64,000 nt of DNA, from positions 1 to 64,000 of the forward strand of contig JAUCBJ010008086.1 in assembly GCA_032718475.1 (NCBI GenBank), in the 5' to 3' direction. The notes under the pieces were generated by a model. The model searched no databases and was not told the origin of the DNA. It was given only the letters and a program-made list of their open reading frames with translations. Both the position numbers and the translations under genes were made by a program. The number at the start of each line of letters is the position of its first letter. The first letter of the stretch is position 1. This document shows, in pieces, positions 42,078-53,799 of the stretch. Source of the DNA: Nemertoderma westbladi. Its lineage: Eukaryota > Xenacoelomorpha > Nemertodermatida > Nemertodermatidae.

Positions 42078-42181
42078 ACTGGGAGCTAATCTTGGGATAG
42101 GAGTAGCGGCTACGCGGCTACGACTAATTTCGGGTAGCAGCTATTGAAAGGGGAGGCTTCGGGTCGCCTCCACACCAACAT
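42078..42181 (+). repeat. Dispersed repeat ending in a GGAGGC hairpin (copy 2)
   Basis: Same order as 5927-6002: ACTGGGAGC, CTTGGGATAGGAGTAGCG, CGGGTAGCAGCTATTGAAAG, then GGAGGCTTCGGGTCGCCTCC. It sits between the piggyBac remnant and a truncated LINE. Confidence 0.65.
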
Positions 42182-43295
42182 GAAACACACAATTCCAGAA
42201 TATAGTTTCCCAGTCGTCCACATGCTCAAGCATACCATCCTTTGAGCTTATGCTCATCCGGTCAGAGACTTGCTGAGGACTTTCAAAGTTAACTGTCAAA
42301 ATTTGGTCTTTCTGGAAATAATAAAAAGACCAACACTAGAAGCAGCCTGTTCTAATGAGCTGAGGAGCTGTTGGGCTCCCTCTAGTGATTCGGAGAGTCC
42401 TCCTAAGTCATCAGCAAAGTCTAGATCAGTTAGGCACTTGGCAGGATTTCCTCGACTTCTGGAGCCAGTAGGTGGAGTTATCATCACCCCATCATCATTA
42501 TGATGATCTAAGGACATGCGTAGAACATAGTCAACCACAATTATGAACAAGAATGGTGCAAGTGTGTCTCCCTGGAGGACGCCCCATAACACTTAAAATA
42601 GTTCTGTGTCACCATCAACAGTAGACACAAATGTTGTCGAACCATCGTATACTGATCTGAGTGCTGCAATAATTTCATCAGGAATCCCATATAATGAAAG
42701 TATGCTGAACATACGTGAGCGAGAGACTGAATCAAAGGCCTTGAAGAATTCAACAAAGCTAACAGCCAGATGCCTGTCTTTCTTTTTTGATAACTCTTCA
42801 ATTATCCTTCTAAGTGCCAAAATGGGCTCCATGGTCCCACGACCTTTACGGAACCCATTCTGATTTCCACGGAGCAGTCTCTCAATGGGATCCTTGATGC
42901 GATATAATATAATTATATTGTATAGCTTTGCAGCAATCGAGATCAATGAGATTCCCGGAAAAGAACCATAGAGTGTTAGGTTGCCCTTCTTGGGAACTGG
43001 CACCAACTTATTTTTTTCCTTTCTTGTGGGACTCTTGTTGTTCGGTACATGTCTACTATGATGGGATAGATGAGCTTTAAACACTCAGGTATTTTAAAGA
43101 CCTCAGGGGGGACACCATCTACTCCACTGGTACGATTGGTCTTACTGCTCTTTGCAGCAGCCTTCACTTCAGCAAAGGAGATATCGCCAATGGGAATATC
43201 TGGGAGTACAGACTCAGACACTTTTATTTCTATAAAGTTATCAGGCAATACCCTGTCATTATTGAGGTGCTTTTCAAGGTGGGCCTTCCAACCAT
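42182..43295 (-). pseudogene. Non-LTR retrotransposon RT fragment (copy 5 of 8)
   Basis: Minus-strand RT region from the pre-RT linker (ESVLPDIPIGDISFAEVKAAAK, KTNRTSGVDGVPPEVFKI) through KLVPVPKKGNLT, NQNGFRKGRGTMEPILALRR, block A (FVEFFKAFDSVSR; the catalytic Asp is changed to Glu), block B (GVLQGDTLAPFLF), block C (LDFADDLGGL) to AASSVGLF. A stop interrupts it near 42592. It ends abruptly in GMLEHVDD; the C-terminal tail and 3' end are missing. Confidence 0.88.
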
Positions 43296-43950
43296 AAATG
43301 CTCCACCAGAGAACAAGGTCAGTAATGAAAGATCACAACTGTATAACTGGTTATCCCCCTCTTAATGTTGATTGCCCTGCAGAAATGCTTGATATGTGTT
43401 CTTATCAGCAAACCGTTTATTCCAAAGAAAAAGGACCCTTTGTTGTGATTCTTCAAAGTTGGTCAAAAAAGGTCGCACAAGTTATAGTAGTGCATATCAG
43501 ACAGTCTGCTTAAGTACTGTAGGTAGGCTACCGGTTTTACTGTAGTTGTAATAATAAAATGGCAATAATAAAATAACGTTATAATAACGTTATTTTATTA
43601 TTGCCTATAAATACAGTAAAACCGGTAGCCTACCTACAGTACGTAAGCAGACTGTCTGATATGTGTTAAATATTGTGTTTTCCATTTATAGATTAATTAT
43701 AATAGTGCCCGAATGAGCATAATATTATTTGCTGTACGTGGTGACAGGATGAACTACTAATAGTGGATTGTGCTTGCTGAGTTGGACGTTTTCTTCAATG
43801 TCTTCAATGTTTAACGATGATTCTTAGTAAAATAAACTATTAATTTTACATAATTAAAATTAATTATTTTTTTTATTTATTTAATACTGATTATAAGTTT
43901 ATTGCTGCTAATAAATAATTTTATTTACTTCTTTATATTTCGTACAAAAA
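43296..43950. other. Upstream region of the FReP gene
   Basis: Holds the 171-bp fold-back at 43493-43663 and an AT-rich stretch (43830-43940) before the ATG. No clear TATA box can be singled out in such AT-rich DNA. Confidence 0.4.
43493..43663. repeat. 171-bp fold-back (MITE-like palindrome)
   Basis: Outer arms CATATCAGACAGTCTGCTTA... (43493-43544) and its reverse complement (43612-43663) match over about 52 bases with a few differences; a second inner palindrome, CAATAATAAAATAACGTTAT and its complement, lies at 43563-43604. The whole can fold into one long hairpin. It lies 288 bases upstream of the FReP start codon. Confidence 0.9.
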
Positions 43951-45682
43951 ATGAAAATATTATGCGCAGAAAATGTGTTAGTATCTATTGCTATATTATT
44001 TCTGAGTGGAGTATCAAAAGCTAAACTTACAGAAACAGTAGAGATTGAAAAGAAACGTGTGGTTTCAGATACCTCAATGCGTGGGGAATTTAGTAAGAAA
44101 GTAAGCGATATATTGGCTGAGCAGTCAGCAATGGTGAATAAGTTACAGACTGTAATGAATTATCTGAAGTCGTTGAATAATTTAGTGGAGGAAGGTTCAA
44201 AGCTGGAAAACGAATACATGGATGTTAGGAGTTTTGTTGAAGGAGTAACTCGACGTTGCCATACAGCATACAACGTTCTGGACGATATCGGTAAAAATCT
44301 ATTTGTTTGCGATGTTTTGGAACCGAGTGGCCCGTGGGTTGTGATTCAATCCAGAGAGAACCCATTCAATGTGAATTTCGAACGTCGTTGGCATGATTAC
44401 AAGGTTGGATTTGGGGATAGAAGTGGGGATTTTTGGTTGGGCCTCGACAATATCCACAGATTAACAAAGGATCATAAAGTTAATCTCCGGATCTACATAT
44501 GGGTAGCAGGACTTGACTACTTCACACACACTTGGTTATCCCAAGTCTTCATAGTGCACAACCCAAAAGAAGATTTGGCGAAAATTGGTAGAAACATGTT
44601 GAATTTTAAAGTTGGGGATGAAGCCTCAAATTATACCATGAGCCACGACAGTGGGTTTTGGGGATCTGGTATTATTAGTGGGCACATGTTCTCAACTGCA
44701 GATAGGGATAACGACCGCTTGGAAGGGAAACATTGCGCTCATGGTATTGTCACATTACTATACCCTTTCAACCCTAAACATATTACCTACCAACCAGTAT
44801 TTGCCACTCAATGCTGTATTAGATGTTTAGCTATGTATTCAAATACAATTAAACTTATTTGTTACATTTCAAACATACAATCTTTCTACATCTAAATATT
44901 TATTTTTCTACAGCATGGTCTGGAATATAGTGCGGTAATTCAGGTCCCTGAACACCCCAATATTTTTTACATCTATTAATGAGATTGCAAGAAATTTGAA
45001 ATAGAGATAGCTTCACCTCCTTCCTCCTACCTCCAGTATTTTTATTTTCGGTTTCAATCTTTAGTTACAAGCGGGTGTGTACAAACAGAGACCTAAGACC
45101 ATGGTACAAAATAAGACTCCCAGGTACAAAAGAAAGACCCTCTTCCCCCCTCCTGGAGCCCTCTGCACATGGGGGGTCTTCATTTTGGAGAGGAGTCTTC
45201 ATTTTGTAAAAGGTTAAGAACTTTAGAAAAAAAAATAATTTGGGGGGGGGGGGGGGGGTTAGTAACAGAAATACGACACTATATTCCAGGACTACGTTTA
45301 AAAATACATTTTTTTTTTATCAAAGACGAAAGAATTATTTAATTTTAGATGACTGTTTTAGCACAATTAATATTTATTTAAAAAAAAGAAAATTCTATAC
45401 CCCAAATTTCAATTAAGTCTGGTAGTAAAAAATGATCGGGTCTCACACAGGACATAGTAATGTCGTTATCATATAGGCACAACTGGGTGGTGGTACGGCG
45501 CATTTCCGGTACATCGAGAAGATGACCCCCAACCCTGCGAATATACCAACATTAATGCCGATCCCATAGCGTGGGCCTTTGAAGATCGTTATTCGTTCAC
45601 TTGGATTAGTTCGAATGGTAGAGCAAGAGTTCTGAAATCAGTCATGGAAATTCAGATATCCCCATTGCTTTCAAAAAACTGA
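43951..45682 (+). CDS. Fibrinogen-related (ficolin/FReP-like) secreted protein, two coding exons
   Basis: Exon 1 is 43951-44743 and exon 2 is 45477-45682. The intron starts GTATTG after CAT-G and ends ATATAG; the join keeps the frame and gives 332 residues. Residues 1-24 are a signal peptide (VSIAILFLSG core), 45-95 a probable coiled coil, about 117-330 a fibrinogen C-terminal domain: GPWVVIQSRENP, RRWHDYKVGFG, GDFWLGLDNIHRLT, FSTADRDNDRLEGKHCA (calcium-site loop DRDND), then in exon 2 GWWYGAFP, PCEYTNINADP, WISSNG and MEIQI. Cys residues in FVCD, KHCAH and QPCEY fit the domain's disulfides. Family role: secreted pattern-recognition lectin. Reading through the intron gives a false 314-residue end, so the spliced model is preferred. 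The intron contains a 17-G tract and a dispersed repeat. A paralogous last exon is at 24.2 kb. Confidence 0.85.
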
Positions 45683-45790
45683 AATTGTGATATAATTAAA
45701 AAATTAATGTAGATTAGGTGTGTCGGTTCCGGGCAATTTATTTTTCATGTTAACTGATGTTTATTGATGTTATATACTTTAGTAACGGTA

Positions 45791-46100
45791 TTTTTGGGTG
45801 AATGAGTGGTTTCATATTGTTATAACTGTTGGTCTTCACAGTTGGGTCTGCAATGACGTACAGGTGGGTTTGAACTGGTGACCTCCGTGGAAGTATGGCG
45901 CTTTAACCATTCAGCTAGCGGCGCAGGTAAAAGGTAGGCCTGGAAATACTACCGGATACCTCGTACATGTATATCCGCAATTTACGCCCTTGTGGCCTCC
46001 CATCTGTCAATACCATAATCTGATGACATTCTGTACAATCATATCGAATGCCTGTTTGGCAGTCTTTAACAACTCGCTACTATGAAAGGATTGTGTATAT
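45791..46100 (-). mobile_element. Element with tRNA-like core (copy 1)
   Basis: One end is TTTTTGGGTGAATGAGTGGTTTCA (45791-45814). Internally, 45853-45926 on the minus strand is tRNA-like: box A TAGCTGAATGGTTAAAGCG and box B AGTTCAAACCC. The other end (to about 46100) is the reverse complement of the beginning of the copy at 63.65 kb (TTTCAT.GTAGCGAGT.GTTAAAGAC). The far terminal inverted repeat is lost or degenerate. Confidence 0.75.
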
Positions 46101-46134
46101 TATCTAATAACCATCATGGCCACTATAATTAATT

Positions 46135-46540
46135 ATACACTACTGTCCAGGTGACATTTGCTAGATCATCCGCATCTTCAAGGCCAGTGTCCTTTAAGAT
46201 GCGTCTCAAGAACGTCATGGGCTGTCCACCATGCTTATTCACTCCATGAGGCTGCCAAAGTATAAGATTATGCACTGGCTGGTCCTCACGGCGAAAGCAA
46301 TGTCCTGCAAAGCGGAGGCGATTTTGTTCTAGTGTTAAGCTTGGGGGAACCAATGAGACACCTCCAATGTTATATAGTGTCTGGTTGGAGATGTGTGCAT
46401 TGTACTTGACACAATGAACCCGGCGTAGCATTCTTGTGAATGTGCCATCCAGAGATTTGGTGTCCTCAGCAGTTAGAGCCCAGCATGAACTCCCATAGAA
46501 GAGTACTGGAACTACTGCTGCTCTAAATAATCGGATCTTC
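46135..46540 (-). pseudogene. Non-LTR retrotransposon C-terminal fragment (copy 6 of 8)
   Basis: Minus strand, 5'-truncated, starting near the RLFRA..VPVLLYGS region of the best copy, running through TRMLRRVHCVKYNAHISNQT, LRFAGHCFRREDQPVHNL and LRRILKDTGLEDADDLANV, where it ends. The microsatellite tail is absent. Confidence 0.85.
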
Positions 46541-49036
46541 TAATCTGTAATATGTAATTCTGCAAAGGGTCCGTCCCTTTCTAGGGTTCATTGTCCCCTT
46601 ACCGTACTAATATAACCTTCACCTATTATCATGAGACGCTACTACTGGGCCTTTAGGTAATATTAATACACAGCATTTAAGCAGGCTATCACACCACACA
46701 CTGTGGAGCGAACAACGAAAGTAAGCGCGCTTTGCATACTGGTACCACTAACTCAATCGGTGTGTATGTTCTGTTGTTCTGTAGTTCTGTTGTTCTGTCG
46801 TTCTGTTGTTCTGTTGTGTCCAATTTTAAACGTTAATACCTCAGCCAAATCTCGATAATCCAATCTATCCCAACTTGGTACACATGTAGTCTTGCAAAAT
46901 TTTCCAAGTTGAATTTGCGTGTGGCCTTTGAGAAGCTAAGATAATAGCAATTCATTAATTAAATTAAAATTAATTACGTTGGTTAAGGTAAAAACAGCAT
47001 TTTCAACATGACTTTTAAAGGAAATTAAATATTTTAGAGGATAAGATATAAATAATTATACTTCACAATTATACGCTGTAATCCCCATACTCCATTCCAT
47101 TATAGTTTTTAATTAGTTAAAGTGATTTTCTTCAAGAAATGTGTTTTTAATTGATCCAAACGTAATTAAGTTATCAAAATGCCCCTTTACTCAATACTTC
47201 TAGCTCCGTCATTCCTTGGCATGCTTGCTATTGCCTATAGTTGGGAACCAGTTCAATCATCTCACCACTACTTGGCAACGGGTAATTATATCTATAGGAC
47301 ATAAGCACTCCTACTAGTGTAAGGTGCCAGACTAATAAGCCAGTTTGCTTATTATTTATCTCGGAAAATGATTGCCTGGAGATTTAATCGTGATTCTTTA
47401 GAATAATTAGGTAAATTACTTCGCTGAGGTGTTGAGGCGCTGAGGTGTTGACATGATACTTTAATATTTCAGTATCTATACTATCAGCGGCAGAAGGTTA
47501 AGTTTTAATATTTATTACAAATTGGGTCGCCTCTATGCCTAAAATTTTAATTTTATTTCCCGTTGCCGTTACACACATATCCTCTGTGCGCCTTTGGGTT
47601 GGGGTGGTGCAGATTAAGAGGGGGATTGAAGCAGGGGGGGGGGGGGGGGGGGACTTTCCTCTCTTCTTTGATTTATTCCGCGATGGTTAAATTTCTTAAA
47701 TACCGATTTTGGGATAGAATAGCTCAATTTTAATCTGAATCTGATAACTGAGCCTCGTGCTGCGCGAATGCCCCACGAACGTGTTTGTCTGCTCCAATAA
47801 ACCCCAAATATACTCCAAAAAAGCTCCTTTGAACCCATTCAGTCCGATGACCCGATGTGGTTGCTATGGTGTCACAACAAATTGTGTATATATTAATATA
47901 ACTTAAAAGGCTTAGGGTTAGGGTTGCGACACATACCTGTATGTTTAGCATGTATTTATATTTGTTTGTGTTTGTGTGTTTGTTGTTCTTCGATGACCCT
48001 AGGGGTTGAGAAGTATATTTTGGGCTAAATGTCCTGATTCTATATTTTTTTATTGGGTGTGTAAGACTCCTGTTCTTCCTTTAAGTTAAATTATTATATA
48101 TATAACAACCCCCTGCTAGTCAGTATGAAGTTAACATCAATTAAATGGCTTACAAAACTAACTATTTCCTAATGATATTACTTAGTTTTTAGATAACTAC
48201 TCCCATGGGTTTTTAAAATTGTAGAATGGTATATGCTAGTAATTGAACAGTGGAAAATATATGTAGTTTGTAACAGTTGACACTATTGGAATTATATTTG
48301 TAGTACCCCTATAACCAGTTATAGTAGTAATTAATATGAGGAAATAAAGATAAACCACCGGTAAATATTGCAATTGAAAAAATAAGCAAAATCGTCTCTG
48401 AGTCACAACCTCAAACGAACACCAAACTCATAGGAAAGTCACACAACTAGGAAAAGGCAACAAGCAGAACTGTGATACATCCACCATGTCAGTGGGGGGG
48501 GGGGGGGGGGGTCTGTTTACAGCTGAAAGCAGTTCATTTGCAAGTATGACATCCTGTAAGTTTCCCCACCTGCACCTCTGTCATCAGTTCATCAGTGGTT
48601 GTTATGTCCTAGGTGGGATGCTGGTCCACTGGGAGATGTAGCCGAAGAATCTTCTATGTCAGACTTCCATCCTCTGGCCTTTCCCATAGAGGGTTTCGGC
48701 CAGATGCAGACAGGTCATCCACGTAATGTGCCAAGCCCAATAAGTTGACCTCTCCCTGCCATTGTCAACTACTTGATGTATGGGTTCTACTTCTCCAATG
48801 ATGGTCAGACCTCTGAATTAATTGCACTGTCCATAATTTAATGTGTTTTATTGCTGGGTTGGCTCTTGGGGCAGTTACCAAACCCTGATTTGCCAGTCCA
48901 CAGTGAGTTTTGCAGCGCAGCAGTGTGCCCAGGCCTTACTGTCTCATTTGCCAGACCTGTGAACCTGCCACATGACACATGTTACAATGGAGACGACTTC
49001 TATAATTATATTAGTCGACTCATGCACTTCACCATC
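46541..49036. other. About 2.5 kb without a recognised gene
   Basis: Holds a TTCTGTTG-type short tandem repeat at about 46767-46818, followed by sequence reminiscent of HINE leaders (CCAAATCTCGATAATCC), a 19-G tract at 47634-47652 and an 18-G tract at 48494-48511. Open frames at 47614-47951 (-) and 48851-49084 (+) show no family features. Confidence 0.4.
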
Positions 49037-49856
49037 CATTACCTGGCACCAGAAGTCGAGGAAATGCAGCCAAGTCCTAACTGATCTAGACTTGATTTCG
49101 GAGTACTCTCAGAATCAAGTGAGGGAGCCAAACAGCTCCTCCACTCATTAGAACATGCTGCTTCTAGTGTTGGTATTTTTGTTCTCCAAGAAGACGAAAA
49201 TTTTGACAGTTAACTTTGGAAGTCCTCAGCAAATCTCTGATCAGATGAGCATATAGGTATGCTTGAGCTGAGCATGTGGACGACTTCTGTTACCTGGGAT
49301 CATGGATCCGGAAGTCAGGCGAGGACTTTCGAATACGTAAGGGAAAGGCATGGGCAGCCTTGAATAGGCTTTCCAGGATTTGGAAGTCACATAGAATTCA
49401 TCGGAAACTTAAGGTCTGATTATTTGGTGCAGCAGAAGTTCTAGTACTCCTCTATGGGAGTCCATGCTAGGCTCTAACTGCTGAGGACACCAAATCTCTG
49501 GATGGCACATTCACAAGAATGCTACGCCGGGTTCATTGTGTCAAGTACAATGCACACATCTCCAACCAGACACTATATAACATTGGAGGTGTCTCGTTGG
49601 TTTCCCCAAGCTTGACACTAGAACAAAGTCGCATCCGCTTTGCTGGACATTGTTTTCGCTGTGAGGACCAGCCTGTGCACAATCTTGTGCTTTGGTAGCA
49701 ACATGGAGAAAATAAGCATGGTAGACAGCCCATGACTTTTGTGAGACGCATCTTAAAGGACACTGGCCTTGAAGATGCGGATAGTTTCGTGAAAGTCATG
49801 GGGGATAAGGAGTTGTGGCGTTGCAACTTTGTTGACAACTACTACTACTAGGATGG
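49037..49856 (+). pseudogene. Non-LTR retrotransposon fragment (copy 7 of 8)
   Basis: Starts within the SRSRGNPAK..TDLDF region, runs through the block C surroundings, KTKILTVNF, DDFCYLGSWIRKSG, RKGKAWAALNRLSRIW, YGSPC.ALTAEDTKSLDG, and the C-terminal tail, with many stops and frameshifts. Ends in TACTACTACTAGGATGG-like microsatellite, the family's TAG/CTA-type 3' tail. Confidence 0.85.
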
Positions 49857-50938
49857 ATAGTAGTAGGATAGTAGTCGTAGTATTTAGGATTTTTATGGAT
49901 ATTTAATAAAAAATGGAATAATTATTGGTGTATGTTCAAACAGAAATTACCATTGGGATTTTATCAAAAAGCCTTCATTTACAAACGCCAGAAACTCCCA
50001 AAGGAATTTATTTATGTCAAACGGAAAATTAAAATATGGACAATGCTTCTTTATTCTCCTGCAAACTGCTCCCAAAATGGTACTCAATACCTTCCAGGTA
50101 TTAGGTGATCATTAGACATTAAACGGCACATGGTGAATTACTAATGATATTCTACTCCAGTTTTATAACCCATACCTCAACCCACATAATAAATAATTCA
50201 GTACAAAAACCCAAGTAAACGAGTAAAACTTTCGCCCAATATTGTGTGGCAATGATGTCCATCTAATTCACCTAAACAGTCATGGATTAAATGCACATTT
50301 TGAATACATGATTCATGAATTATGTAACTCTAGGGAAAACTATTTATATTGGAGGAGAACAAGTTGGTTTCCAGTTATAACAATGAGCATTAAGGTGACA
50401 GCACCATGTGATAGTATTTATGAAGACTCTGCATATTTAACTGTAAGGTAATCGTAATCAATCAATTGCAATATTCTTGTGTTGCAGATTTTGATGTACA
50501 GCATTGTTATTTGCAAAGTGTCCTCTGATTAAATTAGTTAGTTACGTAACGCCTGGAGCGAATAAATATAATTCCATTTCAAATTATTGAATAATTAATG
50601 AAAGAGCACCAGTAAGTATATAGCACAATACTCCTAACGGTGCTATGTGGTTTATTTGTGTCCTACCTCAATAATTAATCAGGCATTGATTGGAGAAATA
50701 TAAAGGACCAATCAGGTTACGAGTACCAGTCAGTAGTCAAGCAAGGAATAACGATCATACATCTGTCATCTTGCAGTAAACTGCTAGTAACTCCATCATA
50801 TAACACATCTTAATACTATTAATAATAAGGTGTTATAGTTAATTACTTTAGGATAACATTCCGGTGCGGTAATAACTTCCTAAGGTACGATACCGGTAAT
50901 AGCTTTTACCTGCACTGCACAAGGTCTCTTTATTTTTA
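49857..50938. other. AT-rich non-coding stretch
   Basis: No gene supported; a 69-codon frame at 50242-50451 has no recognisable feature. Confidence 0.4.
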
Positions 50939-51076
50939 AGTTAAAGTCAAGGACTACTATACTACAGGACTGGCACACCCCTTCATCCGACTTCGCTAGC
51001 AAAGTCCATTGGTTTGCTATTGCTTTATATTGTTATATGATGTTGACAACTACGACTTTAGAGGGATTGTAATATT

Positions 51077-51178
51077 CATATTAAAACAATAAAATAGGAC
51101 ATGGGGTCTATATGGCCCTAAATGCTAGGTAGTATCTGAGGGAATAGACCCCATGTCCTATTTTATTGTTTTAATATG
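51077..51178. mobile_element. 102-bp MITE-like hairpin with perfect 35-bp terminal inverted repeats
   Basis: Left end CATATTAAAACAATAAAATA... (51077-51111) is the exact reverse complement of 51144-51178; only 32 bases separate the arms. Non-coding. No obvious target duplication was established. Confidence 0.85.
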
Positions 51179-51889
51179 TATATTGTTATAGACATTGTTA
51201 TCAAAGGATTTGTATGAAATTTATTACACACTCGTAATTATTAGTAACAAATAAATTTTGGTGTCAAGAAATAAAGGACGAGCGCAGCGAGGCTTGTAAC
51301 AAAGGGGACGACGAGTGTTGTGTACTAACTATATTCAATATAGTCTAGAACGACCGTGTTTAGTTAGTACATTGTGCGACATAAAAAACGATGTGAACAG
51401 TACCCCTATTGGTAGGGGAATGTTGTGACACAGATGATATCGGATTCAACTAACGGTATATTTGTCTCACCCCACAATACAGCAATATACATGGACCTCC
51501 CTCTCTCTATATTCTTTATCCTCAAGCCAGGTTCCAGGTACCCCCCCCCCCCCCCCCCCCCCCCCCAACTGCCTTTCTGATATTATTACTTTATAGGTCT
51601 AATATTATTAGGTACTTTATATTACTATTAGGTACTTACTTTATATTACTAGTAGGTACTCTATGTTATTACTTTATTATTTATTACGATAGCCGACCAA
51701 ATATTCCCCACCCCAGAGTGAAAACACATCAATGGCCCCGATACGGGCTCATCATTAATATCAATCAATCAATCAAATTATTGATTATTATTATTAATAA
51801 AAAAAGATATTGAAATTATTAATTAATAAATTGAATAAGTACCAATCCCGAATATTAAACATAAACTGGAAAATTAAACGAGTGACTCC

Positions 51890-52105
51890 CCTGTAGACTC
51901 CTCTATATATCTCAGTTTTTATGAGTCTCGCCGGGCGCGGACTCAACGTGTGACCCCCTGTAGAGAAATATCTCAGTTTTTATGAGTCTCTCCTGGCTTG
52001 GACTCAACGTGTGACCCCCTGTAGAGAAATATCTCAGTTTTTATGAGTCTCTCCTGGTTCGGACTCAACATGTGACCCCATGTAGAGAAATATCTCAGTT
52101 CACAG
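51890..52105 (+). repeat. 61-bp tandem repeat, about 3.5 units
   Basis: ATGAGTCTC recurs at 51921, 51982 and 52043, each within CTCAGTTTTTATGAGTCTC, followed by GGACTCAACGTGTGACCCC (or a close variant) and CTGTAGAGAAATAT. Confidence 0.9.
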
Positions 52106-53299
52106 TTTGACGTGATACGAAACGATATCATATTTCGGCCTGGTATACAATAATATTTATTTATTTTGTCCCCTTCCCGTTATTCGGAGGAATTTAATTT
52201 ACTAATTTAGTTTGTGCGGCTGTATCGCCAGAATGCGAGTCGCGCCGTTTCTGCCTATCCGTTTCTTCCATAGATCGCTTTTGTACTCCATTAAGAAGGG
52301 TGTTTGCTAGGATACGGCAAGCAGCTATTGGTGGCAGCGGGGAGATACCGTAATACAGTAATAGACCGCAATCATGTGCACTACTTGAGTTAGTTGTTTG
52401 TAGCACCGTATAGTTCCATTAGGTAAAGCATCCACCCACACAGCCGACGCCATGGTCCATCATAATGAGGCATGAGGAGCAAGTTGTAATCCATCACGAG
52501 TTAGGGCTTGGGTAAATAAATATATTATCCTCCTCTAAAATATCACCTGTGATGTCTAACTCTGGGATTACCTTTACCAGGGCAGGAATCCTGCAACGTA
52601 AGTTGCTTCTTTGACATAAGTGAAACCTGTATATTCGTCGTTATGGAATAAGAAAAGCAATAGGCTACTTGGAACTCCGATCGCTTCACAAAAATGTCAG
52701 TATCGCGACCGTATCCTGCGATTCCCTTTAGCCACGTAGAAACAACGGGTTCAGTCAGCTGCAAAAAGCCCCCAATCAACCAATTAAATCTCGCTCATTG
52801 AGCAACTGAAGTTGGCGTTCCTCAATGGGAGGGAGTTCTCGTGGAGTAGGGGGTCGCGGTGGAACACACGATAAGGGAAGTAGAATGGAGGTATTGTTGG
52901 CAGCCAGGGACTTTCTTGCGCGGAATTCCCGCGGCTGCGCGGGACACTCTGGCCAAATGTCAGAATGTTGAATACAAATGACGGCAGTGCTTCCATAACT
53001 TAAACGGAGAGCCATCATCTGCCTGCACTGCGTCGTGGTAGCGCGGCAATCCACTGATCTCGTTCGGCACCGACAGGAGGAAGTTTCACTGCGCGAACGT
53101 TCAGTAAACTGCAGAACTGTCTATAACTGTCTAGCTGTCTGTTTGTAGGTTAAGTATACTGGTATAATAAATCATTCTACGGTAGCAGTACAGCTTACCG
53201 CAGTACTGCAGTATGAAATGAATGGACTTCGCTAGCGAAGTCGGATCAGGCAGTATGCCAGTCCTGTAGTATAGCAGTCCTTGGTTAAAGTATATCATT

Positions 53300-53799
53300 T
53301 TTGAATTTCCCGCCACCTGTCCATTATTATCACCTACTGTATCTACTTGGAATCATCAATATGAATGCAATAAATTAATGGACAAACAGTTCAACTTCAC
53401 GAAATACATAAAATAAAAACCAAATGTAATAATAAATATAAGTAATCAATCATTTATATCTGAAACACTACACTCGATCTGAAGAAATATCTTAATCCCA
53501 GTAGCAGGATATATACTGCACTGTTCTACAGTTATACAAGTTAGTAAGTAGTAGTATATTTATTCATGTAAACTATAAGTAAGTATGAGTGTTTTGTAAA
53601 GTTTAGTTTGTGTACTCGCTTAGGTAACATTGAAAACTGAGAGATTGCTAGGACAACGAGATAATCAAGTTGGAGTTCACCAACTTTCCGACTGTGCTGC
53701 TGTTTCTTTGTACCGTAGGCCTACCTAATCTACATTTATTTTAAACTGAAAGAAATGCTATTAGTAATAACAATTAGTAAATAATATAGATTGTAGCAG
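53300..53799. other. AT-rich non-coding stretch
   Basis: Nothing recognised. Confidence 0.4.

Larger units (their letters stand above)
50939..53299. repeat. 2.36-kb interval bounded by 75-bp inverted repeats
   Basis: TTAAAGTCAAGGACTACTAT...CCGACTTCGCTAGC (50939-51013) and its reverse complement (53222-53299) bracket the interval. Each repeat ends inward in a palindrome (GACTTCGCTAGCGAAGTC, perfect on the right side, one mismatch on the left). Inside are a 102-bp MITE, a 26-C tract (51541-51566), 61-bp tandem repeats and an unassigned minus-strand frame (53054-52776, followed by 52779-52543) rich in Pro/Arg with no motif I recognise. Confidence 0.7.

Noticed and set aside
44744-44895. C-terminal end of the FReP frame as read without splicing (VTLLYPF... 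to the stop at 44895)
   Set aside because: It lacks the second half of the fibrinogen domain, which is found intact in the correct phase at 45477-45682 after a GT-AG intron.
47905-47925. TTAGGGTTAGGG-like telomere repeat
   Set aside because: Only two units; far too short to suggest a telomeric origin.
52543-53054. Possible host exon on the minus strand (Pro/Arg-rich, RELPPIEERQLQLLNERD)
   Set aside because: No recognisable domain; it lies within a repeat-bounded interval, and splice signals could not be supported.
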